A DNA stretch of 64,000 nt from Ahaetulla prasina (GCF_028640845.1 NC_080540.1:226222794-226286793), one strand, 5' to 3'. Counted from the first letter of the stretch, positions 32,500 to 44,646 are shown. Notes: generated from the letters alone by a model not told the origin. Translations and numbers: made by a program.

Positions 32500-33330
32500 T
32501 AGTTCAATCCTTTATGAGTAGGGGCCTGTACCTCCACCACCTGGCCGGGCACCCATCTGGGGTCTCCCCAAAAGTTTTTCACATACACCCAGTCCCCCAT
32601 CTGGAATGTCCACCAGAGGAATCTACATGTTTTTCTTCTGAATAACTGGAGTGCATGCAGTCTAGATCTATTCTTAAGTGCCAGCCCGGCGGGTTGTTGG
32701 ACATGGCATAGTGTGTTGGGCTAGGAAATAGGTGACAATTTTATTGTGCCAGTCTCCCAGGCCCAGTTTGCTCAAGGCATCCTTTGCTGAGTGAACGGCC
32801 CGTTCTGCGAGGCCATTGCTGGCAGGGTGACAAGGCGCCACCAGAGCATGCCTAGTTGCATGCCTTGCCAAAAAGGTTTGGAACTGTGCAGCAGTTAGTT
32901 GCAGACCATTATCTGAAACAATTGTGTCCAGAAAGCCATGAGTGGCGAATAGTCTTAGCAGGGCTTTCACCACCACCTCAGACATGGTGGAGGGCATCAT
33001 CATCACCTTGATCCACTTCAAATACGCATCCACTATGACCAGGAAGGTCTGTCCCAGGTATGGGCTGGAAAAGTCAATATGGAGTCTAGAACAGGGTGGC
33101 CCTGGGGTTTTCCCATTCTCTAATGGGGGCCTTGGTGAAGCTGCTTGCACATGTTGGCACTTAGGGCAACAGTATATAATGTCCTGGTTCAGCCCTGGTC
33201 ACCACATGTAGCTTCGGGCTAGTTCCTTCATTCTCACTATGCCTGGGTGCCCTTCATGCAATGCTTTTAAAATAGATTCCTGCAGCTTAACAGGAACCAC
33301 TATCCTCGAGCCCCATAGCAAACAGCCCCT
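32500..33330 (-). pseudogene. Integrase remnant
   Basis: The open part (33150-32674) holds the DDE core: LHIDF with the first D, then TIVSDNG with the second D, and HPASNGLAERAV containing the region of the third acidic residue. A C-terminal block with VYVKNFWGDPRWVPGQVVEV (about 32600-32540) resembles the chromatin-binding tail domain of gypsy-type integrases. The family inserts element cDNA into the genome. Stops and frame changes lie on both sides of the core. Confidence 0.82.
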
Positions 33331-33422
33331 CAGAGACGAAAGTTCACATTATCTCATTAAATAGGGTTGATATTCGGTGCCCTTCTGCTGTAGAGGCCAA
33401 TCTTATTTCACCCAGTCCGTGG

Positions 33423-33991
33423 TTAAAATATGGTCTTTAACTGTGAACTGTGCAATATCAGTGGAGGTGATTGCTCGTCATTGATTAAAAAAATGGTAGA
33501 TGCAGGAGCAGGGTCCCGCACAGCCACCGTAAGGGGGCAACAGCTGAGTGTGTCAGCATGTCCCAATTCTTTGCTGGGATAGTAGATCAGCTTGTAATAA
33601 GCTGCTAGGAACAAGGTCCAACATGTCATCCTGGGGGACAATATCTGAGGAGTTTGCCGGTCCCCTAATAAGATTCCCAACAGTGGTTTGTGGTCCGTCA
33701 CTAAGCGAACGAACCATCCGTACACATAGTTGTGAATTTTTTTCACCCCACTACTACAGTTAAGGCCTCTTTGTTGTTCTGGAGAAATAGGCTATTGGTG
33801 CTTCTATGCCACTGCTTAGAATGTGACTTAGAATAGCCCCTACCCCAAAAGGAGAGGCATTGCAAGCTAGGGTCGGGAAGGGAGGCATTATACTGTACCA
33901 TAATGCTGGTCGATGTCACCAAGTCCTTGACAGTGGCAAAGGCAACAGCCTCCCTTCTTCCCCAGGTCCAAGGTATGCGGCCTCTCAGCAA
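33423..33991 (-). pseudogene. RNase H-like remnant
   Basis: Two broken frames. 33991-33743 reads RREAVAFATVKDLVTSTSIM and NASLPDPSLQC, and 33746-33423 reads FVRLVTDHKPLLGILLGD. The VTDHKPL block is the hallmark of the RNase H region in Ty3/gypsy polyproteins. It removes the RNA strand after cDNA synthesis in intact elements. Confidence 0.78.
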
Positions 33992-34233
33992 TCAATGTAG
34001 AGGTTCAGCGATGGTGGCCTTGTGTAGCAGGAGCATGTTGTAAAAGTTCAGCAAGCCCAGGAACACTTGCAACTCTGTTTTGTTCGATGGTGTGGGCTCT
34101 TCCCCTGGGTTTTCAAAGGAGTTGGGTGAATTCCTTGTGTGTCCAGTAGAACCCCAGGAATTCGACCTGGGGGACTCCCATATGATTTTCTTCAGCTTGA
34201 GGCCAGATTGTCAAAATCGGGTTAGCACTGTTC

Positions 34234-34780
34234 TCAAGTGACATGCAAGTTCCTCGCGCTGGTGGTGGATAGGAGGATGTCATCAAAGTACAGTATCACG
34301 ACAGGGATGCCCTGCAGAAGTCTCTCCATGAGTCTCTGAAAGATCCCAAGGGCAACGCAGACCCCAAACTGCAGGCAACAGAACTTAAAGGCTCCACGGT
34401 AGGTGACAATAGTTTGAGCCTCAGCCATTGCACCATTGACCAGGAGCTGCTAATAGGCTTGCGCCAGATCTAATTTGGCAAAAATTTTGCCACGGACCAA
34501 TGAGTGGAGTAAATGGTGCACAACAGGTGCTGGATAGGGATTAGCCTGCATGGCGTGGTTCAATGTGCACTTATAATCACCCCATAGACAAACCGAGCCA
34601 TCAAGCTTGATGGGAACCACAATGAGTATCTCCCATCGTGCATGGTCCACAGGTTCTAAAACACCCTGTGCCAGCAACTTGTCAATGTCTAAATCTACCT
34701 TGGGGCAGAGCGCAAAGGGCACTCTTCTAGTTTTGAGGCGAATGGGCGCCACTTGTGGATCCAAATTAAATGACACAGGT
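34234..34780 (-). pseudogene. Reverse transcriptase remnant (YFDDI)
   Basis: 34776-34450 carries RVPFALCPKVDLDIDKLLAQ, then GVLEPVDHA, DYKCTLNHAM and AKLDLAQAY, ending at a stop. 34428-34234 carries FKFCCLQFGV, FQRLMERLLQGI and the catalytic YFDDIL. The motifs are in the right order for a Ty3/gypsy RT, but a stop separates the halves. Confidence 0.85.
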
Positions 34781-34796
34781 GTTCCCCTATAGTGTC

Positions 34797-35000
34797 CTAG
34801 ATCATCGCTGAATGCATCAGCAAATGAAACCTGTCAAGGCTGATGGTGTGTATTCTAGCAATGCTCAGTCCCAAGAAATCGAACCAGTCTAAGCCAAGTA
34901 GAGTGCTCCAAGAAATTAATGTTAGGGATGAGCCCGTGTTGACTTCCATCCGACACAGTTTCCAATTAATGGTTAAAGTGAGGTAAAGTTTTTTCCTCAC
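34797..35000 (-). pseudogene. Retropepsin-like protease remnant
   Basis: 67-codon frame with EVNTGSSLTLISWSTLLGL. In active retropepsins the motif reads D-T/S-G; here the aspartate position is asparagine, so the catalytic residue is lost. It sits between the gag zinc knuckles and the RT, the expected place. Confidence 0.7.
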
Positions 35001-35129
35001 ATCAGTGCTGGCATGATAAATAACAGTTTCAGGGAGGCAAGGCTCCCAATAGATAGCAAAGCATTCTTCACCCAGCCTATCTGTCCGTCTGTCTGACCTG
35101 TTAGTTCAATTGCGATGAAATTCTTCCCA

Positions 35130-35870
35130 TGGGAAATGTGGAGGGGAAACCCTGGCTGGCTGAGGGGCATGACAAACCCTTGCCAAATGTTCTTTTTTAC
35201 TGCATCACCTGCAGGTTACCTCCTTAAATTTACAATTAAATCAGTGATGGTTTCCTCCACAGCCTCCACAGGGGAATTGTATTTTCTTTCCTACTCCTTC
35301 CCCACTCTCCTTCCCCACTTGGTATCACATTCAGGCAACTTACTTTTTCCTCTTCTTTGTCAGAATCTGTCCCTTCTTCAACCACTCCCTGATGGACGGT
35401 TGAAGCTTTTCTTGCTGAAAATGGGCTAATCGATTTCTGGATTTCTGAGGCCAATCGGTGTGACAACTCCGGTGCTGTGGCCTCTTCCAGAGCTGATTGT
35501 AGGGTCACATCTGTCCTTGCTAAGAGACGGCATTGTAACTGGCCATCTCTGACCCTACACACTAACTGATCCAATAGGATTTCCTCGAGATGGTCTCTAA
35601 AATCACAATACAAGGCAGCAGTTCTCAAGGCTGCCATATATTGATTGTTCATTTTGCCCTCTGCCTGATAACAATGTCTAAAAGCATGGCGCCTGACTAT
35701 TCTCGAGGTTAAGGGGGCATAGTGTCCCCTCAACTTTGACAGCAGAGTTTCCCAAGACATGTCTTGGACCTTCTGAGATGCTAAAAGAGCCGTAGCTGCC
35801 TCAAACATATCGTGGCCACATATACTGAGGAAAACAGCTTGTTTGCAATCCCCAGGTAGCCCTTTGTAAT
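35130..35870 (-). pseudogene. Gag remnant with degraded zinc knuckles
   Basis: The 190-codon frame 35808-35236 shows a capsid-like block (MSWETLLSKLRGHYAPLTSR, IVRRHAFRHC, QYMAALRTAALYCDF). Beyond a frame change, about 35280-35140 reads two cysteine/histidine clusters, CGGCGGNHH and CSKKEHLARVC, with in-frame stops. The second fits a CCHC RNA-binding knuckle. Confidence 0.75.
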
Positions 35871-37321
35871 CGTTTATTGCTCTTTTGCTTTTTGCTTTAA
35901 AGATATTAATTTTAAAAAGTGTTGAAAACTGCTCTATTGCATTCAGTCAGTGTGTTATTTTCTAGTGGTATGTTGTGATTAATTTTCTGCCAGAGAATGG
36001 ACAGCTGAGCATTGGTTTTCATCGTTCATCTAACTGAAATCTCAGTAATAGAAGACTGGAAATGATTTTACCACTCTATTAAGATAAAAACAAATTAATG
36101 TTTAAAGAAGGAAAGAAAATGTAAATTTTATAAGTGACATGTGGAGAGTCAGTTATGATAATCAGATATGCGAATGTCTTGTCTTTGAACTTCAACTTCC
36201 CCTTGAGACTTGTCCAAAATCGTCAAGAATACAAAGTTCTTTTTGTTTGGAATTTGAAAAGACATACTTCAGAATGGATTTATTCATACTGTGTAAGTAA
36301 ATAATTTTTACATATTGATACCTGTATCAAATCTTTTAACTGTATTGTTTTTAAAAATTAAAAGGTGGGATTTAGCAGACAGGTGATTTTCTTATTTAAA
36401 TAAAACATTTTCTCAATTGAACAAAACTTCCGTTAACTCAGTGGCCACCCAATATGCTTTCTGGGGCCTTCAGGGAAGATCGACTAGCAGAGAACATGAT
36501 ATATTGCTTCAGTTTTCGGAGCAGAATATGCATTTGGTTTCTGTTCTTTCCTGAGAGGTTTTCCTAAGTGAAACCATGAATCATTTCCTGAGGTTGTTAG
36601 ATATATGAGCTGGAGGCCTTAACCTGGTCACTAGTCCCCATCCTCCAAAGGCTTCCCTAAACTAGGAATGTTTGAAAAGAAATCTAGCTAATTTCTGTTC
36701 TAAAGTCTTGTTAGCCACCAATACAACAGAAAATGGGAAGGAAAATGAGGCTGTCTATCTTTTCCCCTTTTCCTCCCTCCATTTCCAGTCTAGCTATGGG
36801 GAGCACAATAAAATTAAAATGGATTTTTGTGAGATCAATACCTTAATACTTCCACTAGTGTGGCCATTATCTTCACCAAGCTTCTAGCCTTCCTTGAAAC
36901 TAAATAGCAAAGTCGGCTGTGTTGGCTTCACATTTGATAGGTTTAAAGCCTTGCACAAGTTTTAGAATGCCTCCCATTTTAGCATCATTCTAAAGGATTA
37001 TAATAAGTAAAAAATATATCGAACGTTGAATGTCACAAGAATCATTATGCAGATTTGGAGTATCATTTTTTTTTTGTATTTTTCCCTTTTATTTAGAAAT
37101 GCAGGACAGTTCTAGTGGAAGTGTGTCACTTTTTGACGACTTTTCATGTTACAATTTGTAGTGACTGTTGTATATTATTCCTATGTCAAAAATTGCCTTG
37201 TGAGGAAAAAAGAACATGTGTGTATTTATTATTTCAGCAAATTAGGAGAGAATTCAGATATTTTGTGACCAGATATAGCTTTTATAAAATATAGTGCCAT
37301 ATACAGTACATGCATTATATC
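35871..37321. other. Unique stretch, no gene seen
   Basis: AT-rich, no recognised repeat. The 71-codon frame at 36672 is unsupported. Confidence 0.45.
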
Positions 37322-37601
37322 TGTTAATGCAGAGTTCCCCAATCTTTCTGGTTTGGTAACCCAGAAAGCGGGGGAGGTGTCTTTATATGCACATGTGCGC
37401 ACGAGAACAGGGCCACAAGCAAGAGTGTGACACTCACAGTGATGGTAGTATCCTTGCAGCACTTGTGGCAATGGTAGCGCAAGTGGGAGAGGCATGTGCA
37501 CACATGTGTGCACTGGCCAACCACTCACACAGCCCGGTGGCCAATAGGCCACAGCCCAGTAGTGGGCCATGGGCCACAGGTTAGGGACCCTTGTGTTAAT
37601 G
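37322..37601 (+). mobile_element. hAT MITE, TTCCCCAATC family, perfect TSD
   Basis: The element is 37330-37593, CAGAGTTCCCCAATCTTTCT to GTTAGGGACCCTTG. TGTTAATG is duplicated at 37322-37329 and 37594-37601. The reading frames over it are repeat artefacts. Confidence 0.9.
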
Positions 37602-38428
37602 TACAATGCATATAGTAATAGATTTCACATAAGTTTTTAAAAATGTGTGCTAAACTATCTCATGTTAGCCAAATGTTCCCAATCCGATGCCCAGAGGTAC
37701 CAATACTGTATGTCAATACACATTTTCTTTTATATCCACAAGCATCTTGCCCCTTTTTGCTTTTCACATTAAAACAAATATCTTAGCTAAAAAAAAACAA
37801 AAAACCTGGCATTATACAAAACAAACTGCTAACCTCCTGAATTACCTAAGCCTGTGAGCCCCAAATGGATTCATAACATTTTTTAGAAAATACAAATAAT
37901 AAAACAAATTACAAGTCATTTTGGAAATGTGCCTACCTGCCAAGGAAAAAAAATAAAAGTTAAATAATCAAGATTAATATAGAATATTGGTATTAAGTGA
38001 TAAAGAGACCTCTAAAGTTAGGTTTAATGCAGGCAAAAAAAAATGATTGCACTGTGATGCTGTTTATTAAGCACTGCATTTGAACCATGTTTCTCAGAAG
38101 CACGTATTTAAGATCTTGTTATAAACTTATATATTTTCATCTCTGTCATAGCTGTCTCTATGATTCTGTAACTTTCAAAAGTTAGGTGGCTCATTCCTAG
38201 GTCTTTATTAAAGTCATTTCTAGAATTAGAAAATATAAGAATGGGGTTTTTTTTCCCTATCTGGGGTTTAGAGAAGATATGTTCAATGAAGGGTTGAAAG
38301 CAAAACTTTTTGGCCTGTTTTTAAATTTCAGGGAAGGGAGACTTAAAACATTTTGGGGCCAAAAAGGAAAAGAAATCATGTTTTTGAAAATGGATTGTCT
38401 AGCCCCCAACTTTGGTAGTATAATCAGG
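37602..38428. other. Unique stretch, no gene seen
   Basis: AT-rich and without motifs. Confidence 0.4.
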
Positions 38429-38687
38429 GTAGACACCAGGGGTGGGTTCTAAATTTTTTTACTACCGGTTCTGTGGATGTGTGGGCATGGCTTGATGGTC
38501 ATGTGACAGTGGGTGTGGCTTGATGGTCATGTGACTGAGTAGGTGTGGCCAACTCAATGTCACTCTCGTCAAGGGGTGCTTCGCCTGGCCCCTCCCCTCC
38601 CAGCCATTCCTTGTCACACCCAGCTTCAACATATCTATAGTTCTGCAAAAATGTTGTTCACCTTTTTTCAACTTTATTATCTACATA

Positions 38688-38823
38688 CTATAGATCAGGG
38701 GTCTCCAACCTTGGCCACTTTAAGACTTGAGGACTTCAAATTCAGAATTCCTCAGCCAGCTATGCTGTCTTAAAAACTTAAAGTGGCCAAAGTTAGAGAC
38801 CTCTGCTATAGATGCACTTTCAT
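38688..38823 (+). mobile_element. hAT MITE, 120 bp, nested, perfect TSD
   Basis: The element is 38696-38815, from CAGGGGTCTCCAACCTTGGC to AAAGTTAGAGACCTCTG. It has long inverted ends, including GGCCACTTTAAG against its mirror. CTATAGAT is duplicated at 38688-38695 and 38816-38823. It inserted into the 1.68-kb hAT element. Confidence 0.92.
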
Positions 38824-39380
38824 GGACCACTGAAAGGAGGAAATGGCTCACATGCTTTGCCCAAGAGTGTGATAGGCAACAGGCTTTTAAGGGGTTGCCA
38901 GAAAGAAGTGGGGGGCAATGTATTTTCCAAAGCACCAGAAGGCAAAACAAGAAGCAATGGATGGAAACTGAACAAAGACAGAAGCAACCTAAAACTAAGG
39001 AGAAAACTAAGGTGAACCAATATAGGTTTCAGTCATAATTTCACATATAAAATAGCCATTCATGTAATACAACCTGCATATTGTTCAAAACAATCATTAG
39101 TTTTATGGCTGATGTTTGACAGCAAGCCTAAAATCTCCATTCCCTCCCCACTCCAGGGGAAGGTTACTTCAAAATCCCCATTCCCTCCCCATCCCACTAA
39201 TCTCTTCTGGGAAGGAATCAAACTGCCCCCTCTTCATTTCCCAAATAAAATATTACTCATAAGAAAATGCTCCCACATAAGCAAGGAAAAATCATGCTGC
39301 TAACAAGGAACCTGCCTGGAATTCCACATTCCTGCCAGCTGCATAAAGGAAACTTTTAAAGCAGAAAACAGCTACCAGTA

Positions 39381-39533
39381 CTTAGAGACAGTGGTGGGAT
39401 TCAACCAGTTCGCACCACTTCAGGAGAACTGGTTGTTAAATTACTGAGCAGTTTGGCAAAGTGGTTGTTGGAAGAAATTATTAGGGCAGAGAACCGGCTG
39501 TTAAATTACTTGAATCCTACCACTGCTTAGAGA
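39381..39533 (+). mobile_element. hAT MITE, 137 bp, nested, perfect TSD
   Basis: The element is 39389-39525. CTTAGAGA is duplicated at 39381-39388 and 39526-39533. Same 137-bp form as at 9955 and 14738. Confidence 0.92.
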
Positions 39534-40123
39534 TCATAGAAAGTGGAAGCCGGAAGTTCCGCTCCATTTACAAGCAGGCAGAACACTCATTCAAGACAGG
39601 ATATTTCATAATGGAAATCGCCCAAACCTTTTTAGAAACACAAAGCCCATGTTGCACAAACCCCAAAACTTCAAAAACATAGAACCATATAAGAATTCCT
39701 CCTTTTATCCAGTTTGTGTTCAGCTGACCCAGAAATGAGCTGCTTCTGCAAGTAGCCTTCTCCTTCCAGCAGCTGTGTCAATTTAAAGCGACTGCATCTT
39801 TTTTTCCCCCCATTCTTCTTTGCCAAGCGATCTTCTGGCTGAAAAGTGAGTCCTGATTTTTTCATTCTAGCCGATCAGTTGGGACGCTTCTTGGCTTCTC
39901 AATTTAAAGCAACGGAGTCTTGGATTTTTTTTTTCCCTCTTCTTTGTCAAGTGAGTCCTGATTTTTTCCTTCTAGCTGATCATCTGGGAGTCGGGAGGCA
40001 GCAATAGATTGGGGACGGGGCCAGGCAGAATTTTTACTACCGGTTCTCCGAACTACCCAAAATGTTTACTACCGGTTCGCAAGAACCGGAAAGAACCGGT
40101 AGCAACCTACCACTGGTAGACAC

Positions 40124-41349
40124 CACCAAAATGAGACTGTGGATTGTAAATTTTTGTGCTAGGCACAGACTCTTCAATAAAATTCTCTAATATATCATCT
40201 AATGATTCCTAGCAATTGCAGGATATTGTTAACCTAAACAGATTTACCCATTTGCGTTAATAGATTGAAAATGTTCCTAAAGAAACTGGAATTCAGAATT
40301 AGAAAATAGAAACTAAAATATATGCACTCTTAATCCTGTTAACAATGCATAACAACTAATAATAACCCTGTAATAAGTATATAATTCTGCTACATCAATT
40401 TCTTTATATTTCATTTAGATGCCAATGGTTTTTTTTATTTCCACCTAGCATATATTTCTATTAGATTTGTCATATATTTGAAATGAACTGTGAAGGCCAC
40501 TTATATAATTGAATTTGAGTGATAATGGGAACATCCAGGAATTCATAACTTTTCCCCTCACCTAAAAGGAAACATTTATTTTAATTTGAAAATGATTTAC
40601 CAACCATTGATTTATGAAATGAATTTAGTAATAGAGCACTAATAATTGAGTTGAATTAAGTGGCAGTGGATCTCTCACACATTCTACAGTGTATGAACAT
40701 CATTTAATCCAATTAATTGTAGATGCTTCTGACTTGCACCATCGTGGGACCAAAATGTAGATCAAGTACGGAGCTTTTTGGTCTCACCCAGAAGTATAAA
40801 CACTAGAAAAGCTTAGAGATGGAGAAAATTCTTGTGTAAAATTCAGAAAGGCAAATGTATATAAAACAACAAAAGCACGATAGAAGTTCAGGCATAACAG
40901 TTGTCAAATATAATTTAAATGCCTTTCAACTAAGACAATTCTTATAATATTCAGTTGAAACTAACTGATGCTGGGCCAGACCCCCTGCTGGTTAAGAAGC
41001 TATAATTTCTTGCTGATATTAGAAGATTACCGTCTATTATTTCAAATGAAAAATAACATTTAAGAAGTTTAGAAAGGATATAATTTTTTTCTTTCCCTTT
41101 TTACCTATTCTTTCATTTCTCAGTCCTCTTTTTTTTTCAGGATAAGAATAGACTTCTTTAATAGGAAGAACAAGAAGATAGAGGATTTTATATAAGAAAA
41201 TTATTAATTAATGATAAAAATGAAGCTGTGATTAAAATAGTTTGCATAAGAATTTATTCACAGGTTCCAAATTGGTTCCAAATGAACTGAGTTCAATCAT
41301 GCATTTGTAAACTATCTGAATTCCATCTCTAAAAGTTGTTAACAATATC
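40124..41349. other. Unique AT-rich stretch, no gene seen
   Basis: No repeat or coding similarity recognised. Confidence 0.45.
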
Positions 41350-41728
41350 AGTAAAACCAGTGGTGGGATTCAAATAATTTTACAACTGGTTCTCTGTCCT
41401 AATGACCAGCTGGGTAGGCGTGGCTCAGGGGTCATGTGACCATGTGGATGTGGCCAACTCAATGTCACTCATGTCGATGGGCACTTTGCCTTAGCTGTTA
41501 CAATGTAATAAGGGTTAACCAGAGAGGCAGTTTCTGTAAGCAGGGCGATAAAGATTAGTCTAGAAACAACACCAGAACGTTTCAGTTCCTTACAGGATTA
41601 GCCCTGTAAAGGGGGAAAAAACAAAATAAGTTTTCTTCCAACAACCGGTTCTCCAAACTGCTTAGAAAGTTAACAACCGGTTCTCCCGAATAGATGCGAA
41701 CTGGCTGAATCCCACCACTGAGTAAAAC
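41350..41728 (-). mobile_element. hAT MITE, long form (363 bp), perfect TSD
   Basis: The element is 41358-41720, with the same terminal sequences as the 137-bp copies plus a ~226-bp interior. AGTAAAAC is duplicated at 41350-41357 and 41721-41728. The 47072 copy is the same length in reverse orientation. Confidence 0.92.
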
Positions 41729-41897
41729 CATAACTAATTCATTAACAGCAAGGGAACTAGTGTTATACATAATTCCTATATGGATATGACAATTTTTTAA
41801 GTCTTGAAAACTCTGAGATGATTTGAAATTGATGAATATCATTGAAATTTTTTTTGTGGCATACATTTTAGCAGATCATTAAGAATTGTCCTTGTAA

Positions 41898-41978
41898 ACA
41901 ACTGAGTCCCTAGGGAGTCCCTAGGGAGATAGGGCGGTATAAAAATACGATAAAATAAATAAATAAATAAATAAATAA
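41898..41978 (+). mobile_element. LINE/SINE 3'-tail fragment
   Basis: GTCCCTAGGGAGATAGGGCG then GTATAAAAATACG, followed by (AAAT)n. GAGTCCCTAG is duplicated in tandem. Plus-strand version of the variant tail at 7713. Confidence 0.65.
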
Positions 41979-42725
41979 ACTACACCACCTCATTAAAATT
42001 ACATTATATATGTTTCTAGTTTATGTTGTTTTATTTGTAAACAGAATGGTTACTATCTTTGATGAAAATGCTCAATTAGTTATTCATTTTGCTTAACGTT
42101 TTGTTTTCTTTGTTTTAATTAAGAAACTTTGCTTCTGAGCATTGCCTTGGGAGTTGAATTTTGCCCCTACTTTTCTCAGCTTCAGAAAGTTTGCAAACAG
42201 ATATCTATTTCATAATATTTTAATTGTTTACTTAATTCAGGTTTATTGTTTCTTTCTACATTTTTTTTTTAAATGTCATTAATTGCCTTGAGTACATGCT
42301 CTTAGTAGGATATAAATTCTAGATGTGAGATATAAATTGAATATATAAAATAAATACATTTGTTGTTCATATTTCCTGAGGCGTATAAATTGATGCAACG
42401 TAAGTGATTCAATTTCTGATATTAGCTGCTGGGAAAATAAAAATGCATCTTTCTTTGGCTCAATGATATTTAAAGGTATGGGAAATTGCTTTAACAACTC
42501 ATCCAGGATCAAAGATTTCCCAGTATATCAAACATTAGAAATCTTTTTTTTTTTATTAGAGCAATTTTTATAGAATAATTGCATTTGTCCTATCTATGTA
42601 AAATAGATCATAAATGGTCTTTCCATGTAGTGTTGAATTTTAATGTATACCTTTGGAGACAATAAGAAACGCAAAAGAAATTGCATACATCTTTCACTCA
42701 ATGGATTACATCTTATGACCAGAAA
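41979..42725. other. Unique stretch, no gene seen
   Basis: AT-rich without recognised features. Confidence 0.4.
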
Positions 42726-42727
42726 TA

Positions 42728-43321
42728 CAGATAGCCTTCAACTTACAACCTCAATTGGGACCAGCGCTTCTGCCACTAAATGATATACCGTGTTTCCCCG
42801 AAAATAAGACCCTGTCATATTTTTTTGAACCTAGAAATATGTGATTGGTCTTATTTTTGGGAAGGTCTTATTATTTTGGGGCGCGTGGAGCAAGATGAGG
42901 CTCCTCTTGCCGTCATATATGATTTCCAGCTCTGCGTTTAAATATTTTCGGGAAGGGCTTATTTTCAGGGGGGAGGCTTATTTTAGCGCATGTGCTCAAA
43001 AGCCTGACCGGGCTTATTATCAGGGGATGTCTTATAGGATAAGTATATCATCATATGACTGTGTCTAATTTTACATCTTTTTTGCCATGGTCGTTAAGTG
43101 AATCTGGCATCCCCCATTGACTTTGCTTATCAGCTGGGAAGGTTGCAATTGGTGATCATGTGATTCTAGGGGCTATAGCCATCATAAATACATGACGGTT
43201 GCTAAGCAACTGAATCATGATCACTTGACCATGGGGATGCTATTATAGTTGTGAGTATAAGTCATTTTTTTCCATGCCAATGTAACTACAAATGGTCATT
43301 AAATGAATGGTCCTAAGCTGG
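42728..43321 (+). mobile_element. Tigger-like MITE interrupted by another MITE
   Basis: The left end CAGATAGCCTTCAACTTACA (TA at 42726-42727) and the right part with GTTAAGTGAATCTGGC and GATCATGTGATTC belong to one diverged Tigger-like copy. It is split at 42786-43045 by the GTTTCCCC-family MITE. Confidence 0.68.
42788..43043 (+). mobile_element. TA-flanked MITE, GTTTCCCC family, nested
   Basis: CCGTGTTTCCCCGAAAATAA at the left after TA. The interior repeats CTTATTTT and GGGGCGCG-type segments. The right end, near GTCTTATAGGATAAG, is poorly preserved, so the boundary is approximate. Relative of 1804-2039. Confidence 0.65.
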
Positions 43322-44354
43322 GTATGAACTTTATATGAAGACTTAAGAAATACTTGTACTAAGTTGTGTCCAATTTAAACATAATTAGGGTTGTAGGATG
43401 AACTAAAAAGGCTTATGAATCATTAACTACCCCTGAGAAATAGACAAACACCTAAAAATGATTAAACTGTACACAACATAAACTATACATAAATGCATGA
43501 CACAACATAGAAGAACAAACCCATCAGGACTAGATTCAGCAGTCCATCTGCATTTAAAAGACCCATATTAAAAGTCCATATTTTGGAAAGAGAGAAGAGC
43601 TGGTTTGAAAAAGTGGTTAAAGAGGCCATCTATGTCTAAACTGAACAGGTCTCTCTCAACAGAAGGGGAGGGATATGACATCATCTATCTCCAATCTACA
43701 ACACAGTCCTTTCAACAGTGCCAAGAAGCTTCCACACCAATTTTTATCACTCAGGTGTCCCTGATGACACAGATAAATCTCCAGATGACCTTAACGATCC
43801 ACTAAAAGAATGCAAATGTCCAGCTGTCTGCAAGGAATATAAATCCTTCCATCCCCCACCATCCAGTCAGAGCTGAAGAAACTTCTTGGTTTCTTCAAAC
43901 AAAACAAAACATCTTCAAGAAAAACCAGAAAGTCCAGTTGCCTCTTGAAAACCAAAAAAAAAAAAAAAACCCTTTGGGACAACAATGACCTGGATGACTG
44001 ACAATCTCCATAGACTGTACACAACAGTAGCTTTTAGGAATCTGGGATGGTTTCCCTATGTTTGGTTTGAGTCATTCAGAAGAAAAATTAAAGATGAATG
44101 GGGTTACAAGTTTTTGGGAGTTGTTTAAAAACTTCAGGATCTTCTTCAGGTAAAATTTCAAATATGTACAATATTTGTTGCTGGGATAAAGCAAATAAGA
44201 CGCCGAGTAGCATTATTCTTTTAGGATACTGGAATGAATATTTGATGCCTTCACAACAATGCAAAATGATGATATAGGTCTATCACTTTTGCAATTGATG
44301 TCAGAGGGAAGCAAGCTCACTGACCTCATATTTAAAGATCTGTAATAGTATTTG
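43322..44354. other. Unique or old repeat sequence, no gene seen
   Basis: May contain the older, more decayed upstream part of the BovB fragment that becomes recognisable at 44355. No gene support. Confidence 0.35.
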
Positions 44355-44588
44355 CACCACCTAATGAAAAGGAAGGACTCACTGGAGAAGAGCCTAATGC
44401 TGGGAACAATTGAGGGCAAAAGAAGAAGGAAACAATAGAGAATGAGGTGGCTGCATGGAGTCACTGAAGCAGTTCATGTGAGCTTAAATGGACTCCAAGG
44501 GATGGTAGAGGTCAGGAAGGCCTGGAAGAACATTGTCCATGGGATCATGATGGGTCGGATATGACTTCGCGATGAACAACAACAACTT
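44355..44588 (+). mobile_element. BovB LINE 3' end (RTE clade)
   Basis: The conceptual reading MKRKDSLEKSLMLGTIEGKR and the following tail, with GGGTCGGATATGACTTCGCG and ATGAACAACAACAAC, match the C-terminus and 3' end of BovB/RTE elements (the GTCGGACACGACTGA-type ending). Stops and substitutions show decay. The presence of BovB fits with a BovB-tailed Sauria SINE nearby. Confidence 0.78.
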
Positions 44589-44645
44589 TGGCATTTGCAG
44601 GTGGAGCTTAAAAGATGTGGGTGATGCCAGCCACTACAAGTCTAA

Positions 44646-44646
<1 letters not shown>

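Larger units (their letters stand above)
32120..35870 (-). mobile_element. Ty3/gypsy-type retrotransposon, decayed, gag-pol order kept
   Basis: On the minus strand the order is gag (about 35870-35130), protease (35000-34797), RT (34780-34234), RNase H (33991-33423) and integrase (33330-32500), then purine tract and 3' LTR. Integrase after RNase H is the Ty3/gypsy and retroviral order. The frame is broken many times, so this is a dead element. The 5' LTR and leader appear lost; similarity stops near 35870. Confidence 0.85.
38429..40123 (+). mobile_element. Long non-autonomous hAT element, 1.68 kb, perfect TSD
   Basis: The element is 38437-40115. The left end CAGGGGTGGGTTCTAA with ACTACCGGTTCT and the right end AGAACCGGTAGCAACCTACC with ACTG form inverted repeats. 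GTAGACAC is duplicated at 38429-38436 and 40116-40123. Inside are two nested hAT MITEs (38696 and 39389) and an imperfect ~120-bp direct repeat at about 39775-39985 with TTTAAAGC and GTGAGTCCTGATTTTTTC. No transposase motif. The short relative is at 47739. Confidence 0.88.
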
